A stretch of 64,000 nt of DNA from Linepithema humile (Eukaryota > Arthropoda > Insecta > Hymenoptera > Formicidae): assembly GCF_040581485.1 (NCBI RefSeq), contig NC_090131.1:25432532-25496531 (forward strand), in the 5' to 3' direction. Shown in pieces: positions 41,401 through 53,170 of this stretch (position 1 is the first letter of the stretch; each line of letters opens with the position of its first letter). Under the pieces are notes generated by a model that was not told where the DNA came from, did not search any database, and saw only the letters and a program-made list of their open reading frames with translations. The translations under genes and the position numbers were made by a program.

Positions 41401-44400
41401 GAAGGAGAACAGACGGAAGTCGCTGTAAATCGACCGCTTCTGTTAGACACTACTTGTCATTACGAGCGAATGCTTAATGAATAACACGCCGACCCGAAGG
41501 AGTACTCTCGACTAGATCGGCATCGTCGAGAGGGTTATGCTAATCATCGATTAACAACGATCCATTCGCTCCGAGTCGTCAACGCAACGCTCACGCAACG
41601 TCATACGGCTGCATGACGGTGACTCAACTCGCAGATGATTCGTTTTCTCGGATGGGTACCGGAAATGCGAAACACTCCAGGCTCGTTATAACGACGGATT
41701 CTTTTTATAAGCGTCATACCTCGTTGAAAATCGCGAAACAGAAATATAACCGAGTTTTAAGAAAGACGCGGTAGAAAAAAATATACTTTGTGTACTTCTT
41801 TTGTTGAACTTTTATGTAATATTTTATTTAGTTCATTATTATGATATTTCTGATGCATGTAAAATATTACGATAAACGTAAGACGGCAAGATTTCGAGAA
41901 ACTTATGATTCAATAAGAATTCAATAAGAATTTTAATGATGGCAACTTACAAAAGCTAGTGAAAGATATATAGCACATGGATGTTCAAAGGGTTGAAAGC
42001 ACAGTAAGAAATTATCGAATGACGAAAAGGAGTAGTTAGATAAAATCCGCAGCTCTCAGTGCGCTGAAGTACCAAGCGGCCGCCTCAAGGACTTTTTGCC
42101 GGTACCTTCACGGCCTGTCGAGTATTCTGAGAAGGATGAGAAAATCGCAAGCGCTAGCAAGGCTTGGATGCGAGTTTACAACGCCAGTGGTAAATGAAGT
42201 CAATGCGCCGTTATAATTTTGCAGCGTATTTTATCAAATAAATTTAAGAGAGCGCTCGCCGTGGTAGTTTTAATTTAGCCGAAAAACGGGAATATCACAA
42301 TTTTTACACGGAACGCACAAAGGCCGTCTTGTAAAAGAGTAATAAAAATTTTTAATGTAATTTAAGACGGTATTCCGCAGCCCGATGATAATTCGATGAT
42401 AACCGCTTGTCAAGAATGATTTGTGACGGAGAAAAATTAGATTTATGATTTGAAGAAGAGAAATGATATACGATGCAAAGAGGAATTTAGCCTCTGTAAG
42501 GAAACCGTATAGAGCGTACAGAGTGCATAGCACGAGCTTCGTCGACCTAAAGATTATATGTCTCTATTCCATCTCCGCTGCGCGAATGTGATTAACTATT
42601 TTCCCACCACGTTACATATCACGCGAGCACTCTGACATTACTCATTTGCAGCTGGCGGCTTTTTCATGCAGCTGCGAGCGCAATGCGCGCTTATACGAAA
42701 GCTTGGCAGATTTAGCTATCTCAGAGATTTATACCGATGATGTACGTTCGTAATATAATTACAGGGGATAATCATAATTTTATCTTCTTATATCTTTCGT
42801 CCACCTGTGCTTTCTCTTTAATTGAATGTCGCAAGTTTTATTTGTTACTCTTATGTGACATCTATATTTTCAGACGAAAAGTTATGGATATAAGGAAATG
42901 TGTAGGGATTGTGCAATGCGATCGATTTAACGCTCTAAGGCGAACAGCCTCTAAATCCGACCATTTTTGGGGCCGCCAACGTGCGCTCACCTCACATGAC
43001 CGGAAAGAATAAATAAATCGTAATGCAAATCCTCATAAATCCTTCGGTTCTGCGCCGCCATCGCATTTACATTCAACATACACCCATAAATTTTTATCGA
43101 CTGCATTGACGAACTGGCGATTCCCCTCCCCCGAGTTTAACAATGGACATAAATTCCACTGAGCCCTTTGTCAAGATACCTTCATTCTCGCGCAGAAGAC
43201 CTCCTTTTTATACGAGAAAGAGAGAGATTATTTATACTTGCTCCGAACTACAGCGGAACCAATCACGACGATTCATTCGTTTAATAACCTTCGTTATCGG
43301 AAAAGAATATCCCTGGACTAAAATTTAACGTCCCAACGTTAATCGAGATATCGAGTTGATTTCTCGAACGACTCGCGGCTCCCCAAATTAGGAAAATAAT
43401 GGAATCGTCCCTGGTGGTCTCATTCGATTGTCGATGTAATGAATGTATTCAAATCGATCATTGAATATCGTATTTTAATTGCGATACTTATCTAAGTAGC
43501 GAAAAAATAACCAGTGTTAGTACTCCACGCTTAAGCTATATTATGCTAATTATTAAGTATTGTGAGCTAGCTACCTGATAATTGTGGTTTTATTTGCATT
43601 GGATAAGTCAGCGAAATGTACGCGTAGCAATTTGCATAATTACGCTTATACCTCAGAAAAATCGTCGATACAAAGAACTCGTGACTCACTGCGTCCTTCC
43701 CAACGTAAACGCAGTCACGTCGTAATTTTTATGACAGAATTTACAATAAGATGCTATTTTACAAGGAATGTTAAAACAAGTAAGCTTACGATCACTCTGA
43801 CTTGCTGTTTTCTTTGTATATTTTTCTTGTATTTTCTAGTGTGCACGAAGCTGACGTAGCATTTCATAGAAAGTACTAAAAAGAGCTCTGCTTTTTAAGC
43901 TAAAAATATCATTTACAATTGGAGCTTTCTATTAAAAATAAACTCAGAGTTCTCAATAGTCCATGTGTTTCCACGGAGATACGCTAGCTTCACATACGTA
44001 ATGATTGATATACTATTGCGAGAATTTTACAATAACATTTGTTGATGATCACACAATCGTTGCGTAAACAATTTTAGAATTAAAGTAAATAAATATATAT
44101 TGATAGCGATAAAATTCTGCTATATTCTGCTTTGATATAACAGAAAAGTGTGGCTGACGTAACGAATCTTAACATCTAGCACTCACCGTTCGCAACTGTA
44201 ACCGAATGTATACCGCAGCATTCTATGCGTCAGGAAAATCGAGTCTGACCTCTCGGCAGCCGGCGACCGCAGCATGCATCCTCGATCACCAGTTCGAGTA
44301 CAAGTTTCTCTTCACATTTTATACACACATACGACCGATAAGACGGCGATTACAAGAACATTTCGGTTCTCGAATCTCGATTCCAGTGTAAAAACTTTGC

Positions 44401-46609
44401 ACAATCATTCACGTGATTTTTCGACTTCCGCAAATTTCCTGCGGAAATACGATGAACACTATTTGATAATTTGCAATCTTTTTTCCGGCGTATAATTACG
44501 CGTAAAAGTTTACTATAATTGCTTCCGCAATATAATCACTTCTGGATGCATGTCCGTAAATTAGCCGAAATGATAAAAATGCGTAATATAAAACAAGATG
44601 AGTCAGTGCAACTTATTGTTAAACTTTAATATGTGCAATCGAGTTTGAAGAAAATCAAACGATCGCCGATGCTCGACCGTCTCGTATGAAATTTTACATA
44701 AATTCCAATAAATGTTGGTGTGAATAATGCTCGCGCGAAAAACACATTCCAATATGATCAGATTTTATGCAATACGGTAAGAGATGAAAAAGTCAAAACC
44801 GAGTAAAATTATGCAAATTGTTTATCGAATTTTGGAGAATAGAAGATCGTCTTCGAGAGTTAAAAAAAAGCGTGTGAAGAATTTACACTGAAAATATAAT
44901 TATGTTTTTGTTATCGTCGTCGATTTTTCACGGCATCAATTGTATATTTATTTTTCTTTAATTCCAAAAATTTTTTTGTGCCACAATTTTGTTGCTATTA
45001 GCCAATGTTAATATACAATTCTAGCAATAGTATAGTCAATATGTTGAATTTTTTTATTAAAAAGAAAGTCTGAGCTTTCAGTTCATGAGTTTTCATGAGC
45101 GTCACACAGTTTTCTATCATAATAATGAATGCATTTTTTTGAAGATGTTAAAAATTATGATAAAATATTCTGACAAGAAATAAAAAAATAATATAAAGAA
45201 TTAAACATTGTACATCGATAGTGTAAACAAATCAAATATTTAGATAATATATATAATTTTATATATAATTACATTATATATAATTTTAATGTAGTGCAGA
45301 TTAATACATCTGTTATAATTTTCCCGATTAGCAGTCAAACTTGTTTATCAATTTTCGATATTAAAAATAAAATGATACTTTGCATATAATCCTTTGATCA
45401 TTGATGACTGTTGCTGATATTTGCATAGTGTTTATTTTCGCGATAATTAACGTTGCAACGATATATAAATGAAAATTATTCTCCATTGGAAAATTTAATA
45501 CTCGTATATTATAAATAAAATCAAGAAGTATTGTATTATAATTCTCATCTCTAATTTCATATGCGTTAACGCATAAAATATATATGAAAAATAATCTAAG
45601 CTCCAAAATATTAATTTTTAAATAAAATAAAGGGTTACATAAAATGTGAATAAGAATTATAAAATTTGATGAAACGTAAATTTTGATTCAGATACACAAA
45701 CACGTATACAAAAAAGCAATATAATGTAGAATAATCATAAAACTTTTTTAATCAAATTTAGCTAATTTGCAAAATAATACTCAGATAATCTTGTAACGTA
45801 TGTGGCATGTGCAAAATATGTAAAATACATAACACGTATAAAATATAAAATAACAGAAACTAGTTCACTATTAATTCAAACGCGACTTGTGGAGTTTGGA
45901 GGTCTGTTCCTGAAGTATTATCACGACGACATAACAACGGACAGAGGAATTCTCGGTGGCCAGAATTCCCCGAAGAAGCAAACCACACAAATCGTCTCGC
46001 GCAAACTACGGGCGCATGTATTGTGAACGAAATCAGATGCAAAGACGTCGATTATTCCCCATGAATGCGTAATACACTAACAGCAATTTAAACGAAAGAA
46101 AACGAAGTTTTGATACTTAAATATTTGTACAACATGAACAGCGTTAGATTGTCGTCACATGAATTGGTGCAGAATTACGCGCTGCCAACTTTAGAAAAAA
46201 GATATGTCAATATTTAAATATAAAACTTAAAACAATATAAATTTCGTTTAATAAACATGTATAATAAATCATAAAAACATAGAACTCCGTTATAAGTGAA
46301 ATGAGGAACAAACGACTGACCTTGAAACTGCACCGAAAAGTAAGAGCGCGAAATTATATTATTCGATCAACGTGAATTTCACGCAGAAGTTTTATACAGT
46401 ATTTAATCATAATTAAACATTACAATATTTAGAATCAAATAAAATAATACCACAATTCATTAGAAGTAAGTAATAATGTTTGTATCGCGTGTCGCCGTGG
46501 ATAAATAACAGATCAGCTGAATCGCGCCATGCGTGTTGAAAAAAGTTAATGACATCCGCGTAATAAGGCACGTACGCAACGCTTGGAAAGAGAAAATCAT
46601 GTGACTCAC

Positions 46610-46781
46610 CTTGGTTCTCGGCGTACGCGGTAGGAACGATGATCGCCAGCAGCAACACCAAAAAGACCAGCACCAATTTGCACCGCACCGTCGCACCGCC
46701 ACCACTACTGCTGCCGACGGCGACAACGCGTCGCGAATCCGCGCGCCGGGAATCGCGCGCCATGTTTCTGAGACTCGACAT
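46610..46781 (-). CDS. First coding exon of a secreted or membrane protein
   Basis: The exon encodes 57 codons plus one base, ending ...CAA G before the donor GTGAGT. The start chosen is the ATG at 46781 (MSSLRNMARD); a second in-frame ATG at 46763 has a better context (AAC ATG G) and may be used instead. A basic N-terminal stretch rich in Arg and Ser is followed by a hydrophobic core, LVLVFLVLLLAIIVPTAYA, which reads as a signal peptide with likely cleavage after AYA, leaving E-N-Q-G at the exon end. Splitting a signal peptide from the mature protein by a long phase-1 intron is common in insect adhesion molecules and receptors. The rest of the gene is not identified, so the product is unknown. 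It is head-to-head with CFAP206. Confidence 0.7.
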
Positions 46782-47636
46782 GGCTGGTTGTTTGGCTGCT
46801 AGACGCGCTGGCCGCCACTCACGCAAACGTCATGACAACAACGGGCACGCTTATCTCGCGTCACGCACGCTTTTCGCACGTTGACTGTCTTGCGTCTGTC
46901 ACTCGTGCGCACACCACACTCTCGTTACCGACCACCCAGCCCGACTGGCTACAATCGCGTAGACTGTTGCGACACCTCTGAAATCAGTCCCCTTCTCTTT
47001 CAGAGACGCAGCCGAGTCACACCGAAAACTATCGAGCATGCACGAGTATCAAGACGCACGAAATTCAAACGTGCGTAGTTAAACGTGATTTAACATTGAT
47101 AATGTAAGTTGAAAAAAAGAATTTAACACGCGCAAAAGTAGTTAAATTAGTCCATTTTTTAATAATTTAATTTTATGTGCTGCAATTTTGTATTAGAAAA
47201 TTGTTATAAAATAATGTTTTTAAGATTATTTCTGAAATAAAACTGCAGTTAATTAAGTATGATCTCTTTGAATACATACTGTATAACTATTTGGGCAAAA
47301 TCATAAATTTTTGTTTTATAAATGAAGTTTGTGCTTCTATACTGTGATGTGTGAAATGAGTAAAAAATATTAATCGATATAAGAATATATTGGACGTAAT
47401 TCTGTTTCTTATGTCAATAATTATTGTATAAAGCCATCTATTTATTTGTCTTCTCATATCTGTAATATAATAGTATTCAAAGGAATGTTCAAACATTAGC
47501 AACGATAGGTGTTTTCAACGCAAGTATCGATCAAACTTTATGGGTGGATGCTTCCGTTTGTATCTACAGATTGTAGCAGGTGAAAATTTCAAAGCAGCTG
47601 CCGGAACCTCGTTGACGCCCTTATTTATCTCTTACA
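46782..47636. promoter_or_regulatory. Divergent intergenic region / shared promoter
   Basis: This stretch of 855 bp separates the start codon of the minus-strand signal-peptide exon from that of plus-strand CFAP206. The left third is GC- and CpG-rich and probably holds the 5' UTR and core promoter of the minus gene. The right two thirds are AT-rich. I see no convincing TATA box and no clear RFX X-box, the site often found at cilium genes. Promoter function is inferred from gene arrangement only. Confidence 0.5.
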
Positions 47637-50600
47637 ATGGAAAGTCTGCGAAAGGAATTGACAAAAAGAATTGTAAATCAATGTAAAGTGAAAGAAACAC
47701 CAGTAACTAAGGATTTGGCTTCGTTCTTGGTAATTCAATAATCAACGAGATATTATTAAAATGCACTTGACTAAAGTAGAGCAACTTTAAACTTTTCTTA
47801 AAAATAATTTTAGCTTTCTCTGTATCAATTGAATCCAACATATCAAATAATGGAAAACGATGAAGAAAATAATGCGAGGATAATCCAAGTTGTAACGGAG
47901 ACATTATGTGATCAAAGCAAGTCCAGTTTGGTAACATTGAAAAATCAGCTATATTTCGTCAAGCATTATCATGAAAGAGGTAAAAAAATTATTTGATATA
48001 AATATTATTTACATACATATATGAATTGTTGTCATTGATTTCATGTTTTATTCAGATGAAACTGTCAAAAGACATCGATTACGACTGCATCAGAAAACTG
48101 GACCCCTAATTGCAGAAATTTGTGAAACTAACAAGTTAGAAAGTGAAAAGGATACCGAAAAGCTGTATCAAAAAGTATTGGCAGTCATAACATTGCTCAG
48201 TGGTCTGGGAAGTCCAACAGATTCTTCGATTTTAAGGTATTTAACAATCACATTCATTATATGAAATTAATAAAAATTTTAAATTGTATAAAATCAAATA
48301 AAATCGATGATATTCGATTTTCCATTACGTTTCTATTCCCATCTTTTCGGCTATAAAAAATTTATCTCGTATTTAATTGTCGTATCATCATTTTTTGCTA
48401 TGGATAAGTAAAGATTATTCTTTCATATTTTAAATCAAAACTTGTATTCAAAAATGATAACAAATATATTTAATTACACCATAATAATTATATCAAATTA
48501 TATTCAATTTCTTCTAAAATCTCCGACGAGTAATTCGACATGTATAATATTATAAAATGTACTTTACATTAGAGAAGTCTCGGTGGCGTTGCAAAGCATC
48601 TTCCAAGCTTCCGAGTTGGCTCACTATGTAACTTTGCCGAAACGGGAGAAAGAGGAACAATTAATGGAATTAATGTGCATAGTTGCTGGCATTCGTCTAT
48701 TTAACAGAGACTGTCAACGCGGTGGCGAAGGAATTGACGATCGTGAGCACGATATAATTGTTAATCTGACTGAGAGCGAGAGCTTTGAATTCAATAATCT
48801 CGCTGTAATTATGCTTCTCCCAATTGCCGCCAGTGATTATAATGATAATTGTTTTCAGTACCGAGCATTCTGCAAGAAGCTCTAACAAAGACCCGCAACT
48901 CCATTCTCGAGCTATTAGAACCATTAATGACTAAGGTGTACAAGTTTACGGCTGTCGTGGAAAACGCGATTACACGCGTATCGACTGACATTTCAGATGC
49001 CGTGTGTTGCAGTACGAAAGAAGCAGCATCGATATCCGATATGGAAGAAAAGGTCAAATGGGCCATCGAAATGTTAACGGCTAGTCGTCAGCAAGAGATT
49101 TATATCAGGTTTCTTCCTGAAACATAACATTTAATATATTTAAATATAAAATTAACGTGATTTCTAATATAATCTCATTGTAGAAAACTACTGAATGACG
49201 TGGAGCGTAGCGAAAATGTGGTAAAAAATTTGATGGAACGTCTTCAAGCACGACTCTTTAAACTGCATGACACTGTTCGATACAGAACGGCTATCCCCAC
49301 CACTCAAGTCTATGTAAATATGACTATCATTATCTAAAATAAAATCACAATTATTTTGTTATTTTGATAATTAATAGTGAAACATTTCCAATTTTGTATT
49401 TTTAGTTTCAAATTTTCAGTAAAATCTTTTCTTAAAAATCTAACATGTATAATACATATATAAATAATTGTTCTATATCTAAAAAAGATTTTACAGAGAA
49501 ATACTTTTATCGATAAAATTGTGATATGACAAGATAAGACATAATCTACTGTTCCTAAAATAAATCACTGATGCAATAAAACAATATGATTAATAATGTA
49601 TACTTTGCTTACTAGCCACAATTTATCGATTTAGCGGATATATGGATGAGTTTGCAAGATGAGGTGATCATTTTGAGCAGCATTAATAATTTTCTGTGGG
49701 AATTACAAAGTTTGAGTAATAAGGTATACATTCATCAGAGATATCAATTACATTTTATAAAGAAGTACAAATTCAGAATTGTTCACATTATAGTCTGTGA
49801 ATGTCTACGATGTAACAAAGTTGGATGACATAGCTGAGGACGTGGATGTTCTTACTGATGCTGAAAGATTGGAACGTTCCATGGGCAATTTAATAAGTAT
49901 TTATATTTTTTTAGAGAAATTAATATTAAAATAAAATTAAATTCAGATAAATATTTATCAATTTCATTTCAATCGCACAAATATTTATGTAGGATAAATA
50001 TGTGATTTACAGCAGAGTGTGGTGAGTGCTTGATATACTATCCGAACGTCACTAAGGACTTTGAGAAAATTAATTTGGAGGTAACTATAATAAATAATTA
50101 TTTATGCTTATATTTCTATAAGTTCATGAAATATAAAAGTATTTATCTTCATACAATTTATGCGGTTTATTTAATAAATTTTTGGAAAAAAAAAAAACAT
50201 TAATATTAGTTTTTAGGATTCTGTGCATGGACATTCGCTACAGGCAAAGGTGCTCTAATACCGGCAAATCCAAATAACGGTGTAGCAAAATGGAGAGGGA
50301 AATATTATGCCTTTAAATCGCCCGACGCAGCTGTCAAGTTTGGAGAAAATCCCGACAGGTATTTTTGTAAAAATAAAATTAATCGATAGATTCTTTAGCG
50401 CTGATTGTTGGTAGATATGTTTATGAAGTGCTCGATTTTGTACGTAATCATCCGGAGTACATCCATCTATTCCAACTGCACGAGGAAATCGAAGCTATGC
50501 AAAGCCAAGAAGAGTGAGTTCTTGACCATAACTGTATTCTATTTACTTAGATAAAATGTAAAAAAAAAAATACTCTTTTCAAGGTTGACAGAAAAAGGAT

Positions 50601-51176
50601 TACAGTTGAAAGTTCGTCATAATCAGAAAGTTCAAACGGATGTTCATATACTTCCACCTTATATCGATAAAAATTATACTTCCAGCATTTGGGAGTTAAA
50701 GCGAAAAGCATTACGTCTGGTGAGTCAAACTTTACCAATATTATAAGAAAATTATATCTGATCAAAATAAAATATTATTATATATATTTATATTCTGTCG
50801 ATCAATGATAATTTTAATGTAATGTATTTTTTCTTGTAAAATTGATATATATTATTGCAACATAATAATATAGCATATATACTGCTTTTGCGTCGCATCT
50901 TAATTTTGTAAATAAAAAAATGCTTAGATTTCGTATATGATTTATCAGGCAACTATAAGTCGGTGCGTTACGCGTAGTACGCAGACATTCAACTCGCACT
51001 TTCGATATGGTGTTTACGTGCAAGCGGCTCCGTCTCAGGATAAGGAAGTTCAAACCAGAAGAGATAACTATACAAACACAAAGAATCTCAAGACATTTAT
51101 ATTCGGATTGCGAGGCAGGCGGGATGATAATCAGCATGTTATATCGTTCTTAGAAGACGGACTCGAACATTTATAA
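47637..51176 (+). CDS. CFAP206: CFAP206, cilia- and flagella-associated protein 206 (13 exons)
   Basis: Thirteen exons join in frame to 626 codons plus stop: 47637-47729, 47814-47979, 48056-48236, 48573-48742, 48859-49108, 49184-49313, 49616-49723, 49794-49896, 50013-50080, 50210-50358, 50415-50513, 50584-50719, 50949-51176. All donors are GT, all acceptors AG, and every phase fits. The length is close to the vertebrate protein (about 620). Diagnostic blocks are LLSGLGSPTD (about 134-143), VALQSIF, IVAGIRLFNRDC (about 183-194), GGEGIDDLP (about 197-205), IPTTQVY, SLQDE, GFCAWTFATG (426-435), KYYAFKSPDAA and THR/SQT-type repeats near the C terminus. In other animals and protists the protein sits at the axoneme radial spoke base and is needed for motile cilia and sperm flagella; in an insect, sperm and chordotonal neurons are the likely sites (inference). 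The start ATG at 47637 aligns with the N-terminal helix of the family. Confidence 0.95.
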
Positions 51177-51229
51177 AATTTAAATCAATTTCTTACGACA
51201 CCTTATATATGTAATCTTGTATACAAGCA

Positions 51230-51235
51230 AATAAA
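51230..51235 (+). terminator. Polyadenylation signal of CFAP206
   Basis: AATAAA 54 bases beyond the stop codon, in an AT-rich 3' UTR. It is the first canonical signal after the stop. Confidence 0.6.
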
Positions 51236-52034
51236 TGCTTCAATATTAACAATGTGAGTTATTTAAATAAAATGATGAAATATTTTAACCAAATTACATA
51301 TTTAAAACATTAATCAGTCACTTATAGCTATATTTATTTAGATCATTAGGGAATACGTATTGGACCATGTTTAAAGGAGTGCTAGGAAATAAACGATGTA
51401 AATTACGCGCGATTAAAAAAAATGAAAGCAATACTTTTTAATGATACTTCCAAATACATTTCACGGAACATTACAGTTTAAATCATGTTTTTCTTTAGTT
51501 AGAAAAGAAATTGGCATTATAATTTATCAATCCATACACATTTTCCTCGCATATGTTTCCTTTATTGAAAACTGCAGTTTTCATTCGTGTGGCTTTCCTC
51601 GTGACTTAGGCCAGCATTTCTTTAATTTATATTCAAAATACATAAATTTTACATATACCGAAGCTCGGATAGACATATGCGGTTAAGATTCCGCATTTCG
51701 CTCCAAGAGCCTATTATTTTCCTACATTTCATTGCAGTGGTCGCTGCTTACTGCGTTGTGACTTTAATATGCTTATATCGTACCTTTCAATGGATACATC
51801 GTTTTATCATTAGATCTTAAACGTTAGATTCAATTTTTACACCAAGAAACCTATATTACGACAATAATTAGTAATTACACGATAATACAATTAAACTTTG
51901 CTTACATTTTCATGTGTATAAGGTAGCTATTATACAGAAGAGGTACAGGATGTTGATTTTCGCTTTGCTTCTCTGTATTTTTTTTTCGAACATCCACATA
52001 TATTTCCCAAATGCAAAAAAAAATAATTGTCATT
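51236..52034. other. Intergenic, convergent gene ends
   Basis: AT-rich sequence downstream of CFAP206. A plus-strand frame at 51,441-51,686 has no recognisable domain. Nothing else is supported. Confidence 0.5.
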
Positions 52035-52260
52035 CTAATACATCTTATTTTTACAAAAATATTTTTTTAATAGTAAAAGTAAAATATATAAACAAGGAAT
52101 ATTATTTTAACTATCTTTTAGTACGAAAATATAGTATTTTTAAAATATAGTATTTTCGTACTAAAAGATAGTAAAAATAATTTTCCTTGTTTATATCAAT
52201 TTATCTTTTATTAATTAAAAAAAATATTTTCAAAAAAACAAGATATTAAATCAAAATATT
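52035..52260. repeat. Palindromic AT-rich element
   Basis: Core arms 52089-52140 and 52143-52193 are reverse complements with about nine in ten bases matching and almost no loop; each contains CTATCTTTTAGTACGAAAAT or its inverse. Weaker pairing extends outward to about 52035 and 52260. It looks like a decayed hairpin transposon inserted between two convergent genes. No clear target duplication was found. Confidence 0.8.
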
Positions 52261-52290
52261 TTCTTTAACGATAAAAATTTCATAAATTTA

Positions 52291-52363
52291 TGTTACATCA
52301 TCAGTGACTATAAAAATATGGTATTTTTATACTAAATCATTTAAAGTTATTGATGATGTAACA
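52291..52363. repeat. Short inverted-repeat element (73 bp)
   Basis: TGTTACATCATCA at 52291-52303 is mirrored exactly by TGATGATGTAACA at 52351-52363. Inside lies a second palindrome, TATAAAAATA-TGG-TATTTTTATA. It could be a tiny MITE remnant. Confidence 0.8.
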
Positions 52364-53170
52364 TTATATTGTCTATTTATTACTACAAACAAAATATTCT
52401 TGATACAACAAAATAGATATAATAGAATGATAAATAGCTTTATTTTAAAAACAAGGAAATATGGATGCTTAAAAATAATGCAAAGAAGACGTTTCTCCAA
52501 TTTATATTTCAAATGTACTGAAAGCAATTGTGCTGCCAATGTAATAAATGTGTCAGTTGAAATGTCACGGGATAAAATTGAGCTTCTCAAATATTAAAAG
52601 AATTACTTTCAAATTCAAATATGCTTTTCTAGTTCATTTAAATGCCATTGCTATTATAACAGCATGAGATGTTATCATGTTTGGAGTAAGATATTGTTAT
52701 TAATAACGACCATACAAATGATATAACATTTATCCTGAATCAGATGACTTAAAACCGGCTTATTGACTATTGGCCACTGTAATGTCATTTACATTTCGAT
52801 ATTATCTGAACGTCCATGGTAACAATTGTCCCAACGTCAGGTCGTCACCGTTAAGTTACCGAATACTCGCGATTATTTATTACATATCTGAATGTTATTT
52901 CTAACATTTGTCAAAAGTAATGTCAATAAGATTAACATACGATATTGCGCTAAGCGATGGGACAAAACGGTTACGACAGGCGACAGAATACGTCGGAATG
53001 ATGTAAACATGGTCTAAAGTCTTAAGTCGCAGGAAATACATTTGTGTTTTATGTAAATGTAAATATGTTGTATCGTGTGAGAAAGATGGAAAGATGCACG
53101 AGATGCACCCTGGAATATGTTATATGTATATATATATATACCTTGTCGGAGATCAGGATTGGAGGATGAT
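52364..53170. other. 3' UTR and intergenic sequence
   Basis: The right part is the probable 3' UTR of the SWIB-domain gene, containing a TA microsatellite near 53,125-53,141. The left part is intergenic; open frames at 52,304-52,597 overlap each other on both strands and are not supported. Confidence 0.5.
52876..52881 (-). terminator. Candidate polyadenylation signal of the SWIB gene
   Basis: TTTATT on the plus strand reads AATAAA on the minus strand, about 290 bases beyond the stop codon of the SWIB-domain gene. Other signals could be used. Confidence 0.35.

Larger units (their letters stand above)
30937..46609. other. Long non-coding stretch, probable first intron
   Basis: Directly left of the donor at 46,609 on the minus strand, so at least its right part is intron of the signal-peptide gene. 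I found no downstream exon of that gene. Contents seen: a purine microsatellite at 34,150-34,186, a tetranucleotide run at 35,567, a nine-base G run near 36,287, an 11-bp tandem repeat at 38,372, and very AT-rich blocks at 37,680-38,200 and 44,900-45,800. Open frames such as 32,312-32,746 have no recognisable domain. Confidence 0.5.

Noticed and set aside
47503..47636. RFX X-box upstream of CFAP206
   Set aside because: Checked because cilium genes often carry one; no sequence fits the full two-half-site consensus.
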